Assembly (NCBI RefSeq): GCF_001953875.1
Contig: NZ_MQUR01000004.1
Span: forward strand, 62,001 to 126,000
Source: Streptomyces amritsarensis
Lineage (GTDB): Bacteria > Actinomycetota > Actinomycetes > Streptomycetales > Streptomycetaceae
Reading direction: 5' to 3'
Length of the DNA stretch: 64,000 nt
Of the stretch, positions 1 through 7,380 are shown piece after piece. The position numbers and the translations under genes were made by a program. Under the pieces are notes generated by a model, which saw nothing but the letters and a program-made list of their open reading frames with translations, was not told where the DNA came from and made no database searches. Within the stretch, counting starts at the first letter, position 1. Every line of letters starts with the position of its first letter.

Positions 1-1
1 G

Positions 2-2767
2 CACAAGGTGAGGAAACGCAGTGGCGCCGCCGCCGTCGACCGGACCTTCCACGCCAAGGCGGTCCTGGGCGTGGAGAACGCCCGGCTGAAGTTCCGCGAG
101 GACCTGCCGCAGGAGCTGCGGGCGGGTTTCGCCGCGCCCGGCGCCGAGTACCCGGTCACGGTCCGGCTCTCCAACGCCAGCGGGGCGCGCCAGCCGGACT
201 TCGCGCCCGATCTGCGCGGTGCGGCGCTGCGCGTCGAGGCGGGTCCGGGTGAGACCCACGATCTGCTGATGACGAGCTTCCCGGTCTCCCACGCCCGCGA
301 CGCGCGCGAGTTCGTCGCCTTCGCCAAGGCCATGGCGGGTGCCGACACGCGGCTGCGCAAGGGGATCGCCCTGTTCCTCAAGCTGCCCCTGGCGGTCGGC
401 CGGCCCGCGGCCACCCGTATGCGGCGCAACATCGTCGCGGGTACCCGGCGCACGGTGCGCAGCCTGGCCCTGGAGACGTACTGGAGCCGCGGCGCGATCC
501 TGTGGGGCGACCGGGGGCCGGTGCGCTACCAGTTGCGGCCCGCCGCGTCCGCCGCGCCGGCCCCGGCCGCGTCGGGTACCGACCCCGACTACCTGCGGCG
601 CGAGCTCTCCGGGCGGCTGCGTCAGGGGGACGTCGTCTTCGAGCTGTGCGTGCAGCGCTACGTGGACGCCCGGCGCACGCCGATCGAGGACGGTGCGGCC
701 GAGTGGCAGGAGGGTGTCGCACCCGTCGTGCCGGTGGCCACGCTGACCGTCCCGCGCCAGGACGTCGACACCGCGCAGGCGCGCGCCGCCGCGGCACGGG
801 TCGACCTGCTGGCGTTCAACCCGTGGCACACCTCGGAGGACTTCCGCCCCCTGGGGAACCTCAACCGTGCCCGCAAGGCCGCCTACGAGGCGAGCAGCGC
901 CCACCGCCTCGGCCGGCGCTTCGTGACGGTCGAGCCGCGCCGCAACACCCTGCTCGGGGTGCCGCTGCGGGCCGGCTTCCGCACGGTCAACCGCTTCGTC
1001 CCGTGGCACCGGCTGCCCACCCCGCTCGGCCTGCTCAACCTCATGGCCTTCCGGCAGACGCTGCGGCGGCACAACCTGATCGACACCGAACCCCACGAGG
1101 CTCCGCCCGTGGCCGGGCCGGTGGAGGCGCCGCCGGACGAGGAGCTGCTGGTCAGGCGGAGTTACGACGGCTCGTACAACGACCTGTCGGCGCCGCGGAT
1201 GGGGGCCGCAGGGGCGATGTTCGGCCGCACCATGCCGCCCGTCTACCGCCCGGACCGCTTCGACTCGCCCAATCCGGTCACCGTCAGCAGGGAACTGCTG
1301 CGGCGTGAGGCGTTCATCCCCGCGACCTCGCTGAACGTCATCGCCGCCGCGTGGATCCAGTTCCAGGTGCACGACTGGGTCAAGCACCGGCGGCATCCGG
1401 TCTCCACCCGCAGCGTGGAGGTGCCGCTGCCGCCCGGGGAGACGTGGCAGAACACGCCGGGCGGCCCGCGCGAGGCGGTGATGCGCTTCGGCGAGGACGA
1501 GGCGGCGGCGACGCCCGGCGGGCGGCCGCCGATCGTGTTCGCCAGCGACGTGTCGCACTGGTGGGACGGCTCGGAGGTCTACGGCGGCGACCGGGCGGCC
1601 GCGACGGCGCTGCGCGAGCCCGACGGCGGCGCCGGCCTGCGGCTGGAGGACGGGCACCTGCCGGGCGGCCCGAACGGCTCCCCGCTCACCGGGTTCACCG
1701 ACAACTGGTGGCTCGGCCTGAGCGCCATGCACACGCTCTTCGCCCGTGAGCACAACGCGGTGTGCGAAGCCCTGCGGCACGAGTATCCGCGCATGGACGA
1801 GGAACGGGTCTACCACACGGCCCGGCTGGTCGTCTCGGCCCTGATCGCGAAGATCCACACGGTCGAGTGGACGCCCGCGATCCTCGCCACCGAGACGCTC
1901 GACGTCGGCATGCGGACCAACTGGCAGGGGCCGCCGAAGAAGTGGCTCGACCAGCTGGGCGTCTGGCTGCTGGAGGCGAACGGGCGCCAGGGCATCCCGA
2001 AGACCCTGCCCGACCACCACGGCGCGCCGTACTCCCTCACGGAGGAGTTCGTCACCGTCTACCGGATGCACCCGCTGATGCCCGACGACTACGAGCTCGT
2101 CGACCACCGGTTCGGCCGCCGGCTGGACACGCTGGACTTCGCCGCCCTCCAGGGCGCCGCGACGGAGCCGCTCATCCGCAAGACGGGTCTGGTGAACACC
2201 CTGTACTCGCTGGGCATCGCCCACCCGGGGGCGATCACCCTGCACAACTTCCCGCGCGCATTGCAGGAGTTCCATCGGGACGGCGAGGTGATCGACCTCT
2301 CCGTGGTCGACCTGGTGCGCACCCGGCGCCGCGGCGTCCCGCGCTACAACGACTTCCGGGCCGGCCTGCACAAGCCGCGGATCCGGCGGTTCGAGGAGCT
2401 CTCCGGCGATCCGGAGACGGTCGCCCGCCTGCGGGACGTCTACCGGTCGGTGGACGACGTCGACACGATGGTGGGGCTGTTCGCCGAGAATCCGCCCGAG
2501 GGCTTCGGCTTCAGCGACACCGCCTTCCGCGTGTTCATCCTGATGGCCAGCAGGCGCCTGCAGAGCGACCGCTTCCTCACGGTCGACTTCCGGCCGGAGG
2601 TCTACACACCGCTGGGCATGGACTGGATCGAGCGGGGCGGCATGACGAGCGTCATCCTGCGGCACTGCCCCGAGCTGGCCGGCATCCTGCCGCGCGGGGC
2701 GAGCGCCTTCGCGCCCTGGCGCCCGGTCGCACCGGTCCGCAACGGCAGCGGCAACGGCGGCGGCTGA
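2..2767 (+). CDS. catalase-like / animal haem peroxidase (alpha-dioxygenase-like) fusion, 5' end cut
   Basis: The reading frame is open at the left edge (codons CAC AAG precede the first GTG at 8), so the true start probably lies outside the window. The N-terminal ~300 residues look like a catalase-family domain: a His in FHAKA, VRLSNASG, DLRGAALRV, and near residue 275 FNPWHTSEDFRPLGNLNRAR. I saw no catalase proximal Tyr motif. From about residue 395 the protein is an animal-type haem peroxidase. It has WIQFQVHDWVKH (distal His), SHWWDGSEVYGG, SAMHTLFAREHN and YRMHPLMPDDYEL (proximal His). QVHDW and WWDGSEVYG resemble plant-type fatty-acid alpha-dioxygenases more than myeloperoxidases. No signal peptide is visible, but the true N-terminus is not seen. 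Likely a haem protein oxidising fatty acids or peroxides; the substrate is inferred only. It converges on the hydrolase gene that follows. Confidence 0.85.
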   Translation, partial: HKVRKRSGAAAVDRTFHAKAVLGVENARLKFREDLPQELRAGFAAPGAEYPVTVRLSNASGARQPDFAPDLRGAALRVEAGPGETHDLLMTSFPVSHARDAREFVAFAKAMAGADTRLRKGIALFLKLPLAVGRPAATRMRRNIVAGTRRTVRSLALETYWSRGAILWGDRGPVRYQLRPAASAAPAPAASGTDPDYLRRELSGRLRQGDVVFELCVQRYVDARRTPIEDGAAEWQEGVAPVVPVATLTVPRQDVDTAQARAAAARVDLLAFNPWHTSEDFRPLGNLNRARKAAYEASSAHRLGRRFVTVEPRRNTLLGVPLRAGFRTVNRFVPWHRLPTPLGLLNLMAFRQTLRRHNLIDTEPHEAPPVAGPVEAPPDEELLVRRSYDGSYNDLSAPRMGAAGAMFGRTMPPVYRPDRFDSPNPVTVSRELLRREAFIPATSLNVIAAAWIQFQVHDWVKHRRHPVSTRSVEVPLPPGETWQNTPGGPREAVMRFGEDEAAATPGGRPPIVFASDVSHWWDGSEVYGGDRAAATALREPDGGAGLRLEDGHLPGGPNGSPLTGFTDNWWLGLSAMHTLFAREHNAVCEALRHEYPRMDEERVYHTARLVVSALIAKIHTVEWTPAILATETLDVGMRTNWQGPPKKWLDQLGVWLLEANGRQGIPKTLPDHHGAPYSLTEEFVTVYRMHPLMPDDYELVDHRFGRRLDTLDFAALQGAATEPLIRKTGLVNTLYSLGIAHPGAITLHNFPRALQEFHRDGEVIDLSVVDLVRTRRRGVPRYNDFRAGLHKPRIRRFEELSGDPETVARLRDVYRSVDDVDTMVGLFAENPPEGFGFSDTAFRVFILMASRRLQSDRFLTVDFRPEVYTPLGMDWIERGGMTSVILRHCPELAGILPRGASAFAPWRPVAPVRNGSGNGGG

Positions 2768-2771
2768 GCGG

Positions 2772-2819
2772 GGCACCGGCACGGGCACCGGCACGGGCAC
2801 GGGCACGGGCACCGGCAAG
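2772..2819. repeat. GGCAC(C/G) hexanucleotide tandem repeat
   Basis: Eight consecutive hexamers (GGCACC/GGCACG, the last GGCAAG) fill the gap between two convergent genes. GGGGCACCG at 2770-2778 and CGGTGCCCC at 2822-2830 are exact reverse complements flanking the array, so transcripts from either side could fold here. It may act as a bidirectional terminator; that is inference. Confidence 0.7.
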
Positions 2820-2834
2820 CACGGTGCCCCGCGC

Positions 2835-4448
2835 CTATGGGGCGATCTCGAATTCGGGCGCCTCGAGGGTCTTCAGGCATGCCGTGTCCGGTGCGGACGG
2901 GGTGTCGAAGAAGGAGACGGCGATCTCCTGCGCGCACTCGGACGTGGCGAACACCACGTGCGGCTCGTAGGGGACGGTGACGACTTCGGCGTTGGGCAGC
3001 GTGCGGGCGACGTACGGCCCGTTGTCCGCACCGGTCTGGGAGTCGAAGCCGCCCGACAGGGCGAGGGTGGGGATGTCGCCGCGCGTGGCGTCACGGATGG
3101 AGGGCGGCGCCGGGGGGACGTTCCAGACGTCGCAGTCCGGGTGGAGGAAGGTGAGTTGCGGGGCCTGGGCCTGCACCGAGCGGGGGAAGGACGGGAACGT
3201 CGCCTGTCCGCCGCGGAGCGCCGCCTGCTCGCTCTCGTACGGCGTCCACTCGCTGCAGAAGACGCCGTAGACGAGGCCGTGCGCGACCCGGCCGATGGCC
3301 TGGGGGCTGAGTTTGCCTCCCGCCCACTGCTGGGCGATGCGCTGCGGCTTGCCGCGCGCCAGTTCGTCGAGGGCCGCGGGTACCTGGGGTGCCACGTGGG
3401 TGGCCGAGGTCATCCAGTTCACCAGGGCTCCCCCGTCGAGTACGACCTTCACCGGTTTGTCGCTGCCGGGGAGGGTGACGGTGGTCGTGACCGGCTCGGC
3501 CTCCAGTTGGCGGACGAGCTTGTCGAAGGTGGCCGACAGGTTCGGGTAGCGCTTGTTGCAGGCCGGCTGCTGCGCGCAGGCCTTGAACAGGCCGTCGAAG
3601 CCCTGCCGGGCGCTGCTCCAGGTCGCCGCCGAGCCGGCTCTGGACGGCGGGAGGATGCCGTCGAGGCCCACGGAGCGCAGGCCCTCGGGGTGCAGGCGCA
3701 TGTAGGCCAGCGCCAGGTGGGTGCCGTAGGAGATGCCGTAGAGGTTCCACCGGTCGATGCCCAGCGCCTTGCGCAGGTCCTCGTAGTCGGCGGCGCTCTG
3801 GATGTCGTTGTAGGCGCTGAGGTCGATGCCGCGGGCCGCGAGCTGGTCGCGGCAGGCCTTGGTGGCCTCGACGTGCAGGCGCTCGGTGGACGGTGCGTCG
3901 TAGACGAGGCCGACCGACCGTGCGTTGAACTCGTCGATGTTGGGGCACAGGACGTCCGGGTCGGCCGAGTAGGTGCCGCGCTGGGACATGAAGACGACGT
4001 CGCGGTCGCGGTTCAGGCCGCCGTCGATCGCCATCTGCGCCTCTCCCACCGCGTCGTCCCCGGGTCCGCCCGCGAGCCAGACGATCGGGTCGGGCTCGGG
4101 GCTGTCGGTCGCGGCGGGCACGATGGCGACGCCGAGCCGGATCGTGCGGCCGCCGGGCTTCTCGCGGTTCTCGGGCACGGTGAGCGTGCCGCAGCGGGCT
4201 CCTTCGAGCGCCTTGACCGGTTCCGGTGTCTTCGGGCAGGGGCCCGGTTCGTAGGCCGCATCACCCGCGGTCCGGGCGACGGTGCCGATCGGCGCTCCCG
4301 GGGTGGGCTCGGTGGTGGTGCGGACCTGCGCCCGGGCGGGCGCCGAGAGCAGGCCGGCGACGAGGAGCGCTGCCGCCAGGCCGGCGGATGACGGGGCGAG
4401 GAGTCGTCCTGCGGGGTGGTGACGGCGGGGCGCACGGGCGAAGGTCAT
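2835..4448 (-). CDS. secreted alpha/beta hydrolase, TAP-like (SlpD/SlpE type) peptidase
   Basis: A 537-residue protein with an N-terminal signal peptide: basic start, hydrophobic AAALLVAGLLSAPARA, cleavage near residue 40. The alpha/beta-hydrolase core has the oxyanion segment WLAGGPGD, the nucleophile elbow GISYG, and a C-terminal TAP-like segment with candidate acid Asp (SGGFDSQTG) and His (YEPHVVF). Cys residues near the C-terminus (SECAQE, DTACLK) suggest disulfides. Family members are exported tripeptidyl-aminopeptidase-like enzymes of Streptomyces. It lies 12 bp downstream of a paralogue in the same orientation, so the two are probably co-transcribed. The exact peptide specificity cannot be read from the sequence. 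Confidence 0.9.
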   Translation of the reverse strand: MTFARAPRRHHPAGRLLAPSSAGLAAALLVAGLLSAPARAQVRTTTEPTPGAPIGTVARTAGDAAYEPGPCPKTPEPVKALEGARCGTLTVPENREKPGGRTIRLGVAIVPAATDSPEPDPIVWLAGGPGDDAVGEAQMAIDGGLNRDRDVVFMSQRGTYSADPDVLCPNIDEFNARSVGLVYDAPSTERLHVEATKACRDQLAARGIDLSAYNDIQSAADYEDLRKALGIDRWNLYGISYGTHLALAYMRLHPEGLRSVGLDGILPPSRAGSAATWSSARQGFDGLFKACAQQPACNKRYPNLSATFDKLVRQLEAEPVTTTVTLPGSDKPVKVVLDGGALVNWMTSATHVAPQVPAALDELARGKPQRIAQQWAGGKLSPQAIGRVAHGLVYGVFCSEWTPYESEQAALRGGQATFPSFPRSVQAQAPQLTFLHPDCDVWNVPPAPPSIRDATRGDIPTLALSGGFDSQTGADNGPYVARTLPNAEVVTVPYEPHVVFATSECAQEIAVSFFDTPSAPDTACLKTLEAPEFEIAP

Positions 4449-4460
4449 CTGCCCTCCCGG

Positions 4461-6044
4461 TCATTCGGGAATGATCGTGAACGGTTGGGGTTCCAGGCCG
4501 TCGACGCAGCCGGTGTCGGGCGGCGCGGTCGGGCGGTCGAGGAAGGAGGCCAGTACGCGCTGTGCGCAGGGCGACTGCGGGACCACCCAGTGGCCGATTC
4601 CGGGGATCTGCACGGTGGTCGAGCGGGGCAGGGTGCGGGCCGCCTCCTCGGCCCAGCTCGCCCCGGTCTTCACGTCGAAGGTGCCGGAGACGAGGAGTAC
4701 CGGGATGGCGCCGGCGGTCGCGACGCGCTGGACGGCCGCGCGGTCCGGGACGTTCCAGAGCCGGCACACCGGGTACTGGAAGGGGAGTTGCGGCGCCTGG
4801 GCGAGGACGGTGTCCGGCCAGCCGGGGAAGGCCTTCCGGCCCGCCGCGAGCACGTCGGCCTCGGCGTACGCCGGTGCCCATTCGGCGCACGCCACCGAGT
4901 TCGTCAGGCCGTGCGCGAACGCGCCGACGTTCTGGACCGAGCCTGCCGCGCGGGCCTGCGCGAAGCGCTCCGGGTTTCCGGCGGCGAGTTCGGTGAGGGC
5001 CGCGGGGACGTCCTTGGGCCGGGGGGTGTAGGCGACGATCAGGTTCAGCAGCGCGCCGCCGTCGAGGACGACCTTGACGGGCTTTCCGCCGCCCGGCGGT
5101 GCGACGTCCAGGGTCAGGGGCTGCGCCTCCAGCCTGCGCACCTGTTCGGTCAGCGTACGGCGCAGGTCCGGGTAGCGGTCCTTGCAGGCGGGCTGCGCCG
5201 CGCACGCCTCGAAGATGTTGTCGATCCCCTCGGCGACGCTGCTCCACGTCCACGGCAGGGTCGCGTACTGGGGCGGTGCGACCGAGTCGACCGCCACGGC
5301 TCGGACGCCCTCGGGGTGCCTGCGCAGATAGGTCAGGGCCAGGTCGGATCCGTAGGAGTATCCGTAGACGTTCCACCGGGGGATGTCCAGCGCCTTGCGC
5401 AGGTCGGCGAAGTCGGCGGCGTTCTCGGTGGTGTTGTAGGCACTCAGGTCGACGCCCTGTGAGGTCAGGCGGCCGCGGCACTCCTCGACTGCCTTCAGCA
5501 GGAGGTCCTCCGCCTGTTTCGCGTCGTATCCGAGGCCCACGGCCTCGGCGTTGAACCGGTCGACCTCGGGGCAGGCGAGGTTCGGCCGGTCGTAGAGGTT
5601 GCCGCGCTGGGCCATGACGATCAGTTCGCGGTCCTTGTTCAGGCCGGAGTCGACGAGGAAGGGGATGTCGTCGAAGGTGTCGGCGCCGGGACCGCCCGCC
5701 ATGAACACCACCGGCTCCTTGGCGGGTTTCGCGGGGGCGAGGGCCGGGATGACGGCCACGGCCAGCTCGATGGTCCTCCCGCCGGGGCGGGAGCGGTTCT
5801 CGGGGACTTGCAGGACGCCGCAGCGGGCATCGCCGAGCGCCTCGATGGGCTCGGGCGGTTGCGGGCAGGCACCGGGCACGAAGCGCACGGCGGGCGAGGA
5901 GGGTGGGGCCGTGGCGCGGGGTGCGGGGCCTGTGGCCGTGGCCGCGGTGGTTGTGGCCGCGGGGCCCGCGGGTGCGGCGCCCACTGCGGTCAGGCAGGCC
6001 AGAGCGGCCACGGCCGTCACCGCGCGCATGCTGTGCTTGGGCAT
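4461..6044 (-). CDS. secreted alpha/beta hydrolase, TAP-like paralogue
   Basis: A paralogue of the gene immediately downstream, sharing the PGACPQPPEPIEAL-type mature N-terminus, MAGGPGAD oxyanion segment, GYSYG nucleophile elbow, SGTFDVKTG (Asp) and GIGHWVV (His). The start is ATG at 6044 (MPKHSMRAV) because GAGGAAC lies about 8 nt upstream and a signal peptide follows directly (AVAALACLTAVGAAPAGPA). An in-frame start at 6152 would add 36 residues without signal-like character. The mature enzyme is expected outside the cell as an aminopeptidase or esterase. Upstream, 6045-6372 separates it from the divergent PPK2 gene. Confidence 0.9.
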   Translation of the reverse strand: MPKHSMRAVTAVAALACLTAVGAAPAGPAATTTAATATGPAPRATAPPSSPAVRFVPGACPQPPEPIEALGDARCGVLQVPENRSRPGGRTIELAVAVIPALAPAKPAKEPVVFMAGGPGADTFDDIPFLVDSGLNKDRELIVMAQRGNLYDRPNLACPEVDRFNAEAVGLGYDAKQAEDLLLKAVEECRGRLTSQGVDLSAYNTTENAADFADLRKALDIPRWNVYGYSYGSDLALTYLRRHPEGVRAVAVDSVAPPQYATLPWTWSSVAEGIDNIFEACAAQPACKDRYPDLRRTLTEQVRRLEAQPLTLDVAPPGGGKPVKVVLDGGALLNLIVAYTPRPKDVPAALTELAAGNPERFAQARAAGSVQNVGAFAHGLTNSVACAEWAPAYAEADVLAAGRKAFPGWPDTVLAQAPQLPFQYPVCRLWNVPDRAAVQRVATAGAIPVLLVSGTFDVKTGASWAEEAARTLPRSTTVQIPGIGHWVVPQSPCAQRVLASFLDRPTAPPDTGCVDGLEPQPFTIIPE

Positions 6045-6372
6045 GGGCTTCGTTCCTCTGCCGACATCGGCGGCGGACCTGCCGGGCCAGGCCGCAGCGG
6101 TTTGGGCGGAACGCTCGTCCTCGACGCTACCGGTTGGACCGTACGCGCGCACGCGGAGCCGGCCGGCGGCTCAGGGGGTCCGGGGCGGGCGGCGGGCGGG
6201 ACGGCGGGCCGCCCGGCGCTGGGCGGGCGTGCCCGGCCCGGTTGGGACGGGCGATCTTGGCCGGGCGAGCAGACAATGAGCTGGAGGCGCCCGGCGCGCT
6301 GACGGTCCCGGCCGGGTGTCCGACACCGCGTGCCGCAGCAGCGCCACGGGGCCGGCGAAGGACTGGTGGACG
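6045..6372. other. divergent intergenic region, peptidase / PPK2
   Basis: About 330 bp between two divergent genes. It must hold both promoters, but I see no convincing -10/-35 pair, palindrome or small ORF. Long frames across it have no codon-position bias consistent with a gene. Confidence 0.4.
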
Positions 6373-7332
6373 ATGGCGGACGAGAGAGCCGGGCGCATCG
6401 CGGACTTCATCGAGCCGTTGCGGGTGGAGCCGGGATCCGACGTACGCCTCGACCGGGACTTCGATCCCCGCTACAAGGCCGGCCTGAAGAAGCGGGACGG
6501 CGCCGAGCTGCTGCGCAGCGGGGTGTCGTTGCTCGCCGAGTACCAGGAGCGGCTGGCCGCCCAGGACACCTACGGCGTGCTGCTCTGCCTCCAGGCCATC
6601 GACGCCGGGGGCAAGGACGGGACGATCCGCCACGTGATGAGCGGCGTCAACCCCCAGGGCGTGCGCGTCAGCAGCTTCAAGGTGCCCTCCGCCGAGGAGC
6701 TCGACCACGACTACCTGTGGCGCTACGCCCGCCGGCTGCCGGCGCGCGGCGAGATCGCCATCTTCAACCGCTCGCACTACGAGGAGGTGCTCGTGGTACG
6801 GGTCCACCCCGACCACCTCGTCCGGCAGAAGCTGCCGCACGACGCGTGCGGGCCTGACGTGTGGGACCGGCGCTACCGGGAGATCAACCGCTGGGAGCAC
6901 TACCTCACGGACAACGGGTTCAAGGTGGTGAAGATCTTCCTCAACCTGTCGAAGGAGGAGCAGCGCGCCCGTTTCCTCCAGCGGATCGACCGGCCGGAGA
7001 AGAACTGGAAGTTCTCCGCGGCCGACGTCCGGGAGCGGGCCCGGTGGGAGGACTACCAGGACGCGTTCTCCGCGATGCTGTCGGCGACGAGCACGAAGTG
7101 GGCGCCGTGGTACGTGGTGCCGGCCGACCGGAAGTGGTTCGCGCGGATCTGCTCGGCGGCGGTCCTCGCGCACACCCTGATGGACATCGATCCCCAGTAC
7201 CCCGACGTGGGGGACGAGGCGCGCAGGGAGCTGCTCGTCACCCGGCGGGAGCTGGAAGCCGAGGCGCCCGCGGGGGCGGCGGCCGATCCGTACGCCGACT
7301 CGCGGCGGTCCGGGAAGAGGAAGCGCGGCTGA
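6373..7332 (+). CDS. ppk2: polyphosphate kinase 2 family protein
   Basis: The PPK2 P-loop fold is clear: Walker A DAGGKDGT near residue 62, VSSFKVPS, the lid region with IFNRSHYEEVLVVRVHP, and a C-terminal YVVPADRKWFAR segment. These enzymes transfer phosphate between polyphosphate and nucleoside mono- or diphosphates in the cytoplasm. ATG at 6373 (MADERAG) is preferred over GTG at 6316 because AAGGAC lies upstream and the resulting 319 residues fit the usual 270-310 aa core. It lies 48 bp upstream of a P-type ATPase in the same orientation, so an operon is likely. Direction (ADP or AMP phosphorylation) is not decidable here. Confidence 0.9.
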   Translation: MADERAGRIADFIEPLRVEPGSDVRLDRDFDPRYKAGLKKRDGAELLRSGVSLLAEYQERLAAQDTYGVLLCLQAIDAGGKDGTIRHVMSGVNPQGVRVSSFKVPSAEELDHDYLWRYARRLPARGEIAIFNRSHYEEVLVVRVHPDHLVRQKLPHDACGPDVWDRRYREINRWEHYLTDNGFKVVKIFLNLSKEEQRARFLQRIDRPEKNWKFSAADVRERARWEDYQDAFSAMLSATSTKWAPWYVVPADRKWFARICSAAVLAHTLMDIDPQYPDVGDEARRELLVTRRELEAEAPAGAAADPYADSRRSGKRKRG

Positions 7333-7380
7333 GACCACGGCGTCCGGGCGCATCGGCGGCCACGGATCGGAGGCAGGACG

